A stretch of DNA of 64,000 nucleotides from Cinnamomum chago (lineage: Eukaryota; Streptophyta; Magnoliopsida; Laurales; Lauraceae). Below the pieces are notes generated by a model. It ran no database searches. It saw only the letters and a program-made list of their open reading frames with translations, and was not told the origin of the DNA. This document shows, in pieces, positions 22,896 to 34,319 of this stretch (positions are counted from its first letter, which is position 1; every line of letters begins with the position of its first letter). A program made the position numbers and the translations under genes. The stretch covers positions 34,146,001 to 34,210,000 of the forward strand of contig CP142451.1 in NCBI GenBank assembly GCA_038049695.1, written 5' to 3'.

Positions 22896-23769
22896 GAATG
22901 ACTCTACTATTTGAAATAGGATCAGATCTCTGTCCCCATCTCTTCAGACTAATAGCTCCTGGGTTGTTGGTAATGGTAAGTCCATCTGTATTTGGTTTGA
23001 TAATTGGATCGATAAGGACTCAATTGATTCCAAGTTCCCTCTCATTCAGTTCTCGGAGACAGATTTGGTGGCAGACATAATTGCTAATAATGCCCGGCTC
23101 ATCCCTTCCTCTCTTCTGGCAGCATTGCAGGAGTTTCTTCAGCTTTCAACTAGCCAAATCTTGATTAGTGAAGTCCCTGACACCCTTGTTTGGAATGGTA
23201 ATTCTTCAGACAGCCTCTCTCTCTCCGATGCTTGGAATCATCTCAGATCGAAGGCTCCTGTCAAAAGCCGGTCTGGTCTGATATGGAACCAATTTGTCAA
23301 CCCAAGACTAGCCTGTTTTCTCTTGGCGCCTAATGCATAGGAAAACTCCAACTGAAAATTGGGCGAAGCACATGGGCTGCTCTTTGGCTTCTAGATGTCA
23401 AAACTGTTTTTGTGAAGAAGAAGATGATCTCCACCTATTATTCTCCTGCACTTTGGCCCATCAGTTCTGGAGCTGGTTACTTCTCCCCTGTGGAGCCAAT
23501 TTTCTCCCCAGTCAGACTATGTCAGCTCCCACCATTTGGTATTTCTTTCCCAAAGACAGAGATGCCTCTAGGAGAAAAGGTGCTGCTGCAATTCTCTTCC
23601 ACGCCCTCTCAGTGCTTTGGACGCTCCGGAATGATTCTAAGCATCACAACAGGAAGCCTTCTCTGGAGAGAGGCAAGAAGATTTTTTTGGATCATTTGAA
23701 GGATTAAGTTACTTCTCAATCAGGAAGTAAACATCCTCTTCCTTCCCACCCCATTCTGCTGTTCATGGG
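22896..23769 (+). pseudogene. LINE ORF2 C-terminal part, unit 2
   Basis: Copy of 2833-3723: connection region (WVVGNGKSICIWFDNW type), then the zf-RVT domain opening at 23333 with CQNCFCEEEDDLHLLFSC. The zf-RVT frame stops earlier here (23707) than in the other copies, and the first part has lost its frame near 22915. Non-functional. Confidence 0.88.
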
Positions 23770-24558
23770 AGTGATTTGCTAATGCTGAAGCCTCCCCCTC
23801 TGTTTCGTTTCTCTGTTTTTGGTTGTCTGGGTTTGGCCTTGCTGCTGGTTTCGAAGCTTCCCTCCCCTTCTTTGCCAGTGAAGTGGAGTTCTGCCTGCTG
23901 ATTGTGCTGCGTTTTGGTTTCCCTGTTTTTGGTGGCTTTCGTGTTGTCCGGTGCTGTGGGGAGCTGAGTTCTGTAGTTCGCCGTGCTGCTTTGTGGTGTT
24001 GTGCTGCCCCTTGCTTTGTTCTCTGTGCTGTGCAGTGGTATTGAAGCTTCATAGTGCTGGTGGTTCTGTGCTTTGCAGGGATGTGCTTAGCTTTGCTTAG
24101 TGGTGGAGTTCCCTCTGGGCAGTGTTTTGCTGAGCATTTTTGCTTTCTCTGTGCTGTTTTGTGTAACTATTTTGGCTCTTTCGCCTTTTGGGGAAGCAAA
24201 TTTTTTGGGCGTGCAGGTGCAGTGGTGTGCTGTGTTTCTGGTTTTCTGGGTAGGGCCTTGCGGCCATTTTGAAGCTTCCCTTTCCTCCTCCTTCAGTGCA
24301 TGTGCAGTGCTTTGTGTGTGCGTTGTGCTGTGCTTTGCTGACAAGTGCAATGCTATGCATAACAGTGGTGATCTCTCTGTGCAGTGAAGTGCTGTGTTTT
24401 TATGCTTTCTCTGTGCTGTTTTGTGCTGTGCTTTGCTGTGCGCAGTGCTAGGTGGTGAACTGGTGTTTTCCTTTTTCCTGTCTCCCATGTACAGGTAGCT
24501 CTCCTTTTGTTTTCTGTTTGGCACTTTTGCTACTTTGGGATGGTTTTTTTTTGTAAAC
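23770..24558 (+). mobile_element. LINE 3' UTR, unit 2
   Basis: G/T-rich copy of 3724-4580, lacking about 87 bp present in units 1 and 3 (after about 24320). It runs to GTAAAC, where the target duplication CTCGT (24559-24563) of the composite LTR element follows. Confidence 0.75.
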
Positions 24559-24563
24559 CTCGT

Positions 24564-25922
24564 TGATGAGAGCCTAAAAGATACATTTTAGGCCCCTTAA
24601 TGAGGACTTGGTTATACCGTCGAAAGAGATTAATTAGCTTAAATATGTTATTTTATTGTTTGTAGGTAATATACAAATGCAAGGAGCGAAATTCAGAGCT
24701 AAAATGGAAGAAATCCCATAAAGCATGACAAACCGGAGTTGCAAGTAAGAAAGCTACCAAATATGGGAGGAGACTCAAATAAGAAAGCAAAGCAAGAGTC
24801 CAAACATGTCTTGGACATCCAACATGGGTCCCACTCACCCCATAGCATGCCAACATGGAAGGTCTTCTAATTGTACCATGATTCTCGGAATTTTCAGAGG
24901 CAGCAACTTGAAATGGTCTTAACTTTCAACTCGAGTGTCGGATTTGTGAAATCTATGTACCGTTGGAAAGCTCTTTTCGAGTCGATATCCGTGGAGTCCA
25001 AGATTGTATAAATCGGAGCTATATCGAGGGAGATATGACCTCGCGAAGTTCGTTGTGATGACCAGTGGGCCCGGATACGACGGGAATCCGACTCCTGCAC
25101 GAATTGAAGACCTTTTTCACCCCAAAACTTATAAATAAGAGCCCAAACTCGTTTTTTGGGGATATTGACATCTTGGGAGAAGTTTTGGGAGGCTTTCTTG
25201 GAGCTTGGGGAAGAGCATCAATGGGGATTTCGTCAAGACTTCTTCGTCAATCGTCTTCCATGAGTAACTAAATCTCCATCTTAGGGTTGTGATGAAACTT
25301 TAGTTTTGTGTTTATGGCAATGTATAGGTTCTAGGGTTCTATTTTAAATGCTTTAATTATATGACATTGATTTAATCCATTGATTGGATTCGTTTATTAA
25401 TGCAATATCTCTTTTGGTGTTTTATTCTTGTAGTTTAGAATACCAAGTCATATAACATAATGCTTGAATGAATGTGTTTGTTAGATCTAGGATAATATAT
25501 GCCATAGAGATAGGTTATGCCCTGATTTGCATCCACTACCCTTATTTGGTGACTCTGTGAAGGTTTGTAACCAGAACGAGTCTGGAAAGCATTAACAGTG
25601 AAACCCTAGACCTATATTCGCCATTGCACAGGCTATGGTGGATTCATATCCTAAGACTTTTCTCTAATAGGATCAAAACTTGTCTTTTAATTTGTTAATT
25701 TAGAAATCAAAACCAATCAACCCCACACTTCGTTTTCTAATAGGATTAGTTTAATAATCAGAACTTTGTTTTCCAAGAGGATTAGTTTAGGAATTTAGGA
25801 AACAACGCAACTTAGCCTTTTTGTCCCAGTGGATACGATACTCGGTTAACATCTCTGCTTTTGCAAGTGGAGATAATAGCGGAGAATAATTTATAATTGC
25901 AACCCTGTTCTAGGATTGATCA
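24564..25922 (+). repeat. LTR1 of the composite
   Basis: 1359 bp, TGATGAGAGCC...GGATTGATCA, followed by a tRNA-Asp primer site (TGGCGCCGTTGCCGGGGA, 25929-25946). Subfamily B. Confidence 0.9.
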
Positions 25923-26094
25923 TAATTTTGGCGCCGTTGCCGGGGACAATTAGCACGGTTGTTTGTTTCTTTTAATTCTAGTATTAGTTTAGTCTTTCCT
26001 TTTTCTTTTCTTTTTTTATTTTATTTTGCCATCTCTTCTCACACTTCTACTATTCTTACTGCAGAATATTAGTTTTAACACAGAATCTTAGAAT

Positions 26095-28942
26095 TTGTGC
26101 TGGGATCTACGAGAGTTCACAAAGCTTTGCTCAAAGAAATCTTTCCTCTCCTCCCAAGGGCACTGTAAGCCTAGACTTTCTGATTCTTTTCATATAATTG
26201 CAGTAAATTTTTGTGTGTGCATGCTTGGTCGTCGCTCTTGTCATCCAAATTTTGTTTCTTTAGATCAAAATTTAGAGCGAGCCCTTAGGAAAATTAGATC
26301 ATCTAAACACCGTTCTGCTGTCTCACACACAAATTCATTAATGGCTGAAGAAAGAAAAGAGGAGGAGGGTTCTGAGGCTCCACCTCTCCGACCCTTGAAG
26401 GAGCACTATACTCCATCCGAATACACGTCACCATCGTGTATTCAGCTGCCTACTGTACAGGCAGCTCAATATGAAATCAAGCCTAGCACAATCAATCTGA
26501 TCCCTTCTTTCTATGGCTTGAACAATGAGGACCCGTACAACCACATTGATGAGTTTTTGGTTACTTGCTCCACAGTGCGAATAAACAATTTCAGTAGTGA
26601 GGCCCTAAAATTGTTTCTCTTTCCGTTTTCATTAAAGGACAAAGCCAAGTATTGGCTGAGTACTTTACCTCCAAACTCTATCAATTCTTGGGCCCAACTC
26701 CAACAAAAAAATTTGGACAAATATTTCTCTGTGGGCAAAATAAATCAGTATAGGAGATCCATCACATCCTTCGCCCAAACCGACAGTGAACAGTTTCACG
26801 AGGCGTGGGATAGATTTAAGGATCTCCTTAGAAAGTGTCCTCATCACCAAATTGCCAAATGGCAATTGGTGCAATTCTTTTATGATGGGCTATCACCCGA
26901 ATGGCGAAACATGGTAGTAACCGCTAGTGGGGGATCAATTATGCTGAAAAATGAGGATGAGGCATGGGAACTTTTTGAGAATATGAGTGAGACATTTCAG
27001 CACCATGCCTCCACTGCTAGATTAGAGAGGCCAGCAGCCTCGATTTTGCAGAAACCTAAGGGGGTATTTGAAATTCAACCCTCTATTGAGCTCACAACCC
27101 AAGTGGCTGCCTTGACCCAAAAGTTAGATCAGCTGATTTCTGGGGGACAATCTCTCCAATCTTCATCTCCCCAGCCCCCTGCTCATCAAGATGCTTGTGC
27201 TTTATGCAATAGTCTCGCTCATTTTGTGAGCAGTTGTCCTGTAGTACCCCAATTTCCTGAGTTTGTGCAAGAGCAAGTGAATGCTGCACAGGGGTTCTCC
27301 AAACCGGGTAATGATCCATGTTCGAATACTTTTAACCCGGGATGGCGCAATCACCCCAACTCTTCATGGAAGTCGCCCGGTCAAGGCACTTCAATCTCTC
27401 AACTGGGAAATGGGCCAAATTTTCAATACAATCCTGCGGCCTATCGTTCCCAGCAATCCTACCAGCAACCCAACCCTCAACCACCTCAAAGAACTCCATC
27501 ATTTGAGGAGACAGTGCTGCAAGAGCTCAAGGAGCTCAAAGCAACCACTCAACTGGTCCATTCCCACTCTCAATCCATAGCTAAGCTAGAGGTCCAGATC
27601 GGGCAAATAGCTAATGCTCTTAACAAAAGAGATGAGGGACGCTTGCCTAGCCAACACACGGTTAACCCTAAGAATTCTTTTGATGTGGGTAGTGGCTCGC
27701 AACATAATGATACCTATCATGAGCAAGCGAAAATGGTTGTCACATTACGGAATGGGCGTGAGGTTGAGACTAGGCCTGAGGAGCCTAGGCAAGATGTGAA
27801 AGAGCCCACAGCCAATCCCAAGAGCTCTCGGGCTGACATGGTTTCTAAGGGAAATGAGGCACCCCCATATGTGCCTAAAGTCCCTTTTCCCACTTGTCTT
27901 GACACACCCTCTCCCTTTAGTAAAAAGAAAGCAACCATAGATGAAATGTTGGAGGTGTTTAAGCAAGTAAAGATTAACCTGCCTTTGTTGGATGCTTATC
28001 AAGCAGGTTCCTTCTTATGCTAAATTTCTGAAAGATTTGTGCACTCAAAAACGCAAATCAAAATCTCATGTGCCAAAGAAGGTTTTACTTACCGAGCACG
28101 TGAGCTCAATTCTCCATAATGACACTCCTCCCAAGCTGAAAGATCCTGGCACTCCCACCATTACCTGCACAATTGGGAATCATGTTATTGATCATGCATT
28201 GTTGGATCTGGGAGCGAGTGTCAATCTCTTGCCTTACTCGGTGTATGAGCAGATTGGGCTAGGGGACTTAAAGCCCACTCCGGTTACCTTACAACTTGCT
28301 GATAGGTCTGTTATGGTGCCCCGGGGAATAATTGAGGATGTTCTGGTCAAGGTCGACAAGTTCTTTTTCCCTGTCGATTTCATCGTCCTTGACACTGAAC
28401 CAGTGCAAAATTTACGGAAGCACACTACTGTCATTCTTGGACGGCCCTTTTTGGCCACGGCCAATGCGAACATTAATTGTCGAACCGGAGTTATGGATGC
28501 TTCCTTCGGGAATATGAAAGTGAGGCTGAATGCTTTTAGGGCCTCTCATCAACCTTCAGACCAAGATGACTGCTTTGCAGTCAATGTTGTTGATGAGATT
28601 ATAGAAAACGCTCTTCACCCTGAGGATACTTTGCCGGCTGTCATTGCTCCTGATCTGTCTGATGGTCGGGAAGCTCAAATTTTGGATGTGTTGGACTTGC
28701 GCAAGAATGCACTCGACTGTTTAGTTGCTGAGTTGAAAGATATTGATTCCTCCATTTACATATCTTGTCCCCCTTGCATTGCTGATTTTACACTTTCTCG
28801 AGATATGCAGAGATTTTTAGTTCCTAACCTGGAGGAGGTAGACATAAAGGAAGTGTTGAGTCATGTCTTTTTGCAAGTTTGGTTTGTTCTTCTTAGATTT
28901 TCTTTGTCTCTGTTTATTGTGCTTGCCGCTAACATTCCGTAG
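26095..28942 (+). pseudogene. Athila-like gag-protease region of the composite
   Basis: Same architecture as the unit-1 element: PF03732-type gag core (FYGLNNEDPYNHIDEF, FSLKDKAKYWLSTLP), a CX2CX4HX4C knuckle near 27197, the Athila-type NPGWRNHPN motif, then the protease with LLDLGASVNLLP near 28200 and ILGRPFLATANANI. Long open stretches cover it and about one break is suggested. Again no reverse transcriptase or integrase follows, so the family as a whole appears to lack pol rather than this copy having lost it. Confidence 0.85.
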
Positions 28943-29254
28943 GTACTTTGGTCTGAGTTGGGGGGCGTCCTCCCCGTTTTCCTCCCCTCCACTTCTTGTT
29001 AAGCGGTACCCAGGTGATATCCCTCCTTTTCATTTACTTTCCTTGTCCTTTATCTTTTATTTTGTTTTTAACATTGTGGACAATGTTAGGTTAAGTTGGG
29101 GGGTGGGGTATTAACCTTTCGAGTAGTCTAGGGGTAGTTTTTAGCGGTTTTTAGTGCTCTTTACTTGTAGTCTTTTCCTTTGATTTTAGTTCTTTTTTTT
29201 TTTTTACTTGAAGTCGTTTCCTGTAGTGTCAAAAAAAAAAAAAAAAAAAATTCC

Positions 29255-29370
29255 GGCGTCCGGACGCCCGGAATTTTTCAAAACAGGGTTGCTCTCTGGA
29301 ATGGGGCGTCTGGACGCCCAGAAATTGTTTAAAACCCCTCTGCTCTCTGCCTCCGGGCGTCTGGACGCCC
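29255..29370. repeat. Three GC-rich palindromes, ~50-bp spacing
   Basis: GGCGTCCGGACGCC at 29255-29268 and GGGCGTCTGGACGCCC-type words at 29304-29319 and 29355-29370, with GCTCTCTG in the spacers, right after an A-run. A remnant of the same word follows another A-run near 30461-30474. The unit-1 element has only an A-run at this place. Confidence 0.85.
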
Positions 29371-29689
29371 GAAGTGCCAAAAAAAATTAAATCTTTTTAC
29401 TTGTTTTCCTTACTGTTCTTTTTCTTAATTCTTTTGCACTTGTGTTGAGGTAGTTTAGGTTGTTTTTCCCTTTTTCAGTTGTACACCCTCCTGCGGAGTG
29501 GGTCTTTGGTGCTAACATTTTGCAGGTTCTTTCGTGCAAGTTGGGGGGTCTACCCGACTTTTCTTTACTATGCATCGTTTTGTTTAGCACTACCCAGGTG
29601 ATATCCCTCCTTTTCCCTTTACTTTTATTGTCCTTTATCTTTTATTTTTTGTTTAACATTGTGGACACTGTTACATTCAGTTGGGGGGT

Positions 29690-30332
29690 GGGGTATTGAC
29701 CTTGGGAGTAGTTTAGGGGTAGTTTTAGCAGTTTTATTTCTGTTTGCTTGTTGTCTTTTATTTGTCTTTTCTTTTTCCTTGTCTTTTCCCTTTAAAAAAA
29801 AAAGGAGCTTTTGCTATTTTTGGTAGTCTTTCGGGAGATTTCCAACCGGGTTTTTGTGAAACGAAGATACCCTGTTTTTGGAACTTTTTGTGAGGAAAAA
29901 GAGAGAAATGGTTCACTATCTTGTTTTAGGAAAGAGTTTTTGAGAAATTGTTGAATTATTGATCTTTCACTTGACACGTATTATATAGAAAATTTGAAAT
30001 GTGAAGCTATGGGGTATTGACCTTGGGAGTAGTTTAGGGGTAGTTTTAGCAGTTTTATTTCTGTTTGTTTGTTGTCTTTTATTTGTCTTTTCTTTTTCCT
30101 TGTCTTTTCCCTTTAAAAAAAAAGAGGAGTTTTTGCTATTTTTGGTAGTCTTTCGGGAGATTTCCAACCGGGTTTTTGTGAAACGAAGATACCCTGTTTT
30201 TGGAACTTTTTGTGAGGAAAAAGAGAGAAATGGTTCACTATCTTGTTTTAGGAAAGAGTTTTTGAGAAATTGTTGAATTATTGATCTTTCACTTGACACG
30301 TATTATATAGAAAATTTGAAATGTGAAGCTAT
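29690..30332. repeat. ~321-bp tandem duplication
   Basis: 29690-30010 and 30011-30332 are nearly identical, differing mainly in A-run length. The unit-1 element has one copy. Confidence 0.9.
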
Positions 30333-30355
30333 GATTTCCATACCAGTGAAAACTT

Positions 30356-30565
30356 CAGAGCAATTATGATGGAAAGCTGACCCTCGGTCATACTGAAGTC
30401 GGGCATATGGAAAGGGCTACCTATTGTTAGGGACCGTTTTATATAAAAAAAAAAAAAAAATTTCCGGCGTCCGGCAGAGCAATTATGATGGAAAGCTGAC
30501 CCTCGGTCATACTGAAGTCGGGCATATGGAAAGGGCTACCTATTGTTAGGGACCGTTTTAAAAAA
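30356..30565. repeat. ~119-bp tandem duplication
   Basis: The segment starting CAGAGCAATTATGATGG occurs at 30356 and again at 30475, with an A-run and a CCGGCGTCCGG remnant between. Confidence 0.85.
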
Positions 30566-31324
30566 AAAAAAAGTTGTGACTAGTTTGGGTTCGTAGCCTT
30601 TTTAACTCGAGCCAGTAAGCCCATATGGGTATTGCCATACCTAGTGCCCTAAGGACACCTGTCTTGGGAGTCACTGGCTGAATGCTCGTTACATGGGTTA
30701 ATTAGAAAGCTTAAGTGACCTAGGCATTGCACAGTCATTTCTCTAAATAAAAAAAAAAAAAGAAAAAGAAAAAAGAAAAAAAAATCAAAATAGTGTTGTC
30801 CTTTGAAAAACAATAGTGTGAAAGCCACCACAAATGCCTTGAGAGGAATTATGTTAACTTTGACTGAGGTTCGGTGGCCCAGCATTTTGAAAAAGAAAAA
30901 AGATGTGTTTTCACGGAAATTGTTAGTGGATCGTTTTATGCTTTCATGCTTTTATATGTACACAATTTTCACCGTGCACGATTAATTTTTCCAGCATGAT
31001 TTTGAGGATTTCTGACCAAAAGATAGGATTTGTGAATCACATTTGAGTTGTGTATGGAAAACCCCAAAATCAGGAATATCCGGTGTTCGTTGATACCTTG
31101 GCGGAAAATTCTCCCTGTTTTTCTTTTATGTTTTAGGAATTTTGTGGGTAGATTCACTGCAAACCCTCACGAGACTATAACTCGTCCTCTAGGGGGAACT
31201 TAGAGGTTTAAAGGCTTGCTGCACATGCTAAGTGCAGTCATGCTCCCTACGAAAGTGGCCTTAGTTAGTTTTTTCTTTTGTTTAGGCTTTGCTCGAGGTC
31301 TAGCAAAGTGTAAGTTGGGGGGTG

Positions 31325-32013
31325 TGATGAGAGCCTAACAGATACATTTTAGGCCCCTTAATGAGGACTTGGTTATACCGTCGAAAGAGATTAATTAGCT
31401 TAAATATGTTATTTTATTGTTTGTAGGTAATATACAAATGCAAGGAGCGAAATTCAGAGCTAAAATGGAAGAAATCCCATAAAGCATGACAAACCGGAGT
31501 TGCAAGTAAGAAAGCTACCAAATATGGGAGGAGACTCAAATAAGAAAGCAAAGCAAGAGTCCAAACATGCCTTGGACATCCAACATGGGTCCCACTCACC
31601 CCATAGCATGCCAACATGGAAGGTCTTCTAATTGTACCATGATTCTCGGAATTTTCAGAGGCAGCAATTTGAAATGGTCATAACTTTCAACTCGAGTGTC
31701 GGATTCGTGAAATCTATGTACCGTTGGAAAGCTCTTTTCGAGTCGATATCCGTGGAGTCCAAGATTGTATAAATCAGAGCTATATCGAGGGAGATATGAC
31801 CTCGCGAAGTTCGCTGTGATGACCAGTGGGCCCGGATACGACGGGAATCCGACTCCTGCACGAATTGAAGACCTTTTTCACCCCAAAACTTATAAATAAG
31901 AGCCCAAACTCGTTTTTTGGGGATATTGACATCTTGGGAGAAGTTTTGGGAGGCTTTCTTGGAGCTTGGGGAAGAGCATCAATGGGGATTTCGTCAAGAC
32001 TTCTTCGTCAATC
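31325..32013 (+). repeat. LTR2 of the composite, left part
   Basis: First 689 bp of LTR2, up to the target duplication CAATC of the nested Copia element. It continues at 39408-40077; together 1359 bp. Confidence 0.88.
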
Positions 32014-33768
32014 TGTAAGTCCACGAGGATCCTAACCCTAGAGGGGGGGGGGGGTGAATAGGGTGAGCTACAACTATGACCAATTTACACCAATTTTAAC
32101 TTCTTAATAAAAACTAGTCAAATGTGATGATTAAACAATCAATATGCGGAAGCTAATAAACAATCACCACACAAGCAATCACCACAACACAATATTTATA
32201 GTGGTTCGGCCTCAATGCCTACATCCACTACCGGCTTGTGCATCCAACACTCCACCGGATTTCCACTATTTATGCTTTTAACTAGGCTAAGCAATAACCC
32301 TTACAATGTTGCTTTTCAAGGCTAAACAACAACCTCTCAATGTGCTTTTCTAGGCTTAGCAATAACCTTTACAAAATGCTTTTCTTAGGCTAAGCAATAA
32401 CCTTACAAGATGCTTTTCAAAGGCTAAGCAATAACCTTACACAATGTAGATTTCTCTAAGAAGGTGTCTTTCCAAAAGATCACTCTAAGAGATACAAATT
32501 AAAGCTCAAATGTTGTTGCCTCTTAAATAGGCTAATATGAAAGTTTAAAATAACTCACACAAACACTCTATGAATGCAAAAGTGTATGCTCATGATGTGT
32601 GTGTGTGATGACTTCAATCAAGTTTAAAAAGAAAGCTTAATCAAATATATGCTTAAAGCATTTGAAAGTTTAAGACACACAAAAGTTTTGATTGAAGTTT
32701 GATGCAAATCACATGAATAATAAACAACTTGTTAATGACATGAAATTCAAAGAATCACAAGTTGTATGAAAAATAAAGTTTAATAAAGCATGTGATTTGA
32801 TAAGAGTGATTGCAAACTAATCTAATTTACCAAGAAAGATATTGAGCTTGCAAATCAACTCTTTAAGGACTTGAAATCATGCATAAATGAAAATACAAAG
32901 GATTTGAACATGCATGAATTTCATTTGTATGGAAATCAAAATAACTTAGAAGATGTACCTTTTAAAAACTCATGAGTTTGATTTCCAAATAGCCCTCTAG
33001 CCTTTCCAACTTCTTCCCCTTTCTTTGGCTCCAAAATGCTCTCAAAAGTTCATGTGTCAAACCTTGAAAAAGGTTGGAAATGAATGGACTTTATAGCCAA
33101 AAAGTTGCCAACGGCTAGTCCTCGGTCGATCGGCAAAGGGGTCTCGGTCGACCGAGAAGGCACAACGGTCAGATTTCTGACCGTTGGGGCTTCAGTTCAA
33201 AAAACTGTCCACTTGCCCTGCAGTGGTCTCGGTCGGTCTCGGTCGACCGGCGACACTGCCGGGCGAGTCCCTGGGGCCAAAAATCCAACTTTTTCTCATT
33301 TCAAAGTATTTCTTTGAGGGATCTTTGGGCCACTAAATCAAGGTTAAATAACATGTTTTAAGACATTCTAAGATGTTTAAAAACATGAAAAACACAAAGC
33401 CTAAAAAGATTCAAAAGTTTAAAACCAAAGGCTAGCTTGATTTGATAAAACTCTTTTCAAATGAAAATGCATACAAAAATGATTCTTTTTGTAATGAATG
33501 TATGCAAAGCTCAAACCTAAATTCACATGATGATTTTCCAAATATAATGCACAAGGAATTAGGTTTTCAAAAGAGTTTTGGGTTCTAAAACCAATGCATC
33601 CAAGTTTATGACCAAAACATGCATAAACCAAAAACTTTTTCAAATCTAAAAACCAATGCATGTATAAAACTAGATTTCAAGGTATTTTAAATCAAAGCAT
33701 GTGTAAAATATCAAATGATGCTAAAGTGCAAATGCATCCATCAAATTGCAATTACAAAATCCCTAACA
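32014..33768 (-). repeat. 3' LTR of the nested Copia element
   Basis: 1755 bp. It contains a poly-G run of 12 near 32043, five ~40-bp tandem repeats (about 32281-32448, words GGCTAAGCAATAACC and TGCTTTTC), a 16-bp palindrome TCTCGGTCGACCGAGA (33142-33157) and a perfect 10-bp hairpin CAACGGTCAG/CTGACCGTTG (33163-33186). Confidence 0.88.
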
Positions 33769-34140
33769 ATCTCCCCCTTTGCAATTTGATGGCAACTTAC
33801 TCATCATTGAAATTACACACCAAGGTCTTCAGCTCCCCCTCAGCTGGACAAGTCTTGAAATCTTCTTGGATGCTTCTTCTCTTAGCTTGGGCTCTTGAGC
33901 TCTTTTCTTCAATCTTCTTGATGCTTGGAGCTTGATCATTCTTCAAGCTTTCTTGCCTCTTTCTTTCTTTATCCAAGCATCTCCTTTAGCTCCAAGCTTT
34001 CTTTCTTCTATTTGCTCTCCCCCTTTGATGGATAGGAGATCTTCGAGTACTTGAACTCTCGAACTCTCTCCCCCTTTGAAGAGTAGGAGATCTTTGAGTC
34101 ACACTTGAACTCTCTCTCCCCCTTTGACATTAAATTGCAA
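33769..34140 (-). repeat. Polypurine tract and PPT-like tandem repeats
   Basis: The minus-strand polypurine tract AAAGGGGGAGAT abuts the 3' LTR at 33769-33780. The same CTCTCCCCCTTTGA-type word recurs near 34015, 34066 and 34114, within ~50-bp tandem repeats that also share TAGGAGATCTT and TTGAACTCTC. Confidence 0.75.
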
Positions 34141-34319
34141 AGGTACCTACACACATGAGACAAGAAGAATACCTTTAGTAGCACCTGTTAACAAATGAAA
34201 TCGAAAATGAAATTCATAACAGGCTATCATGTATGTAAGTTATCTCTAAGGGCTCAAAGGCAATCCAAGGGTGAATTTGATCAAAACTAATACTTCCTAT
34301 GAAGGTTTACACTCCCCCT

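Larger units (their letters stand above)
28943..31324 (+). other. Repeat-rich non-coding 3' part of the composite's first internal region
   Basis: 2.4 kb without coding signal. It holds five AGTTGGGGGG words (28956, 29094, 29539, 29679 and 31313; the last is the working polypurine tract position), GC-rich palindromes (29255-29370), a ~321-bp tandem duplication (29690-30332) and a ~119-bp one (30356-30565). Confidence 0.75.
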
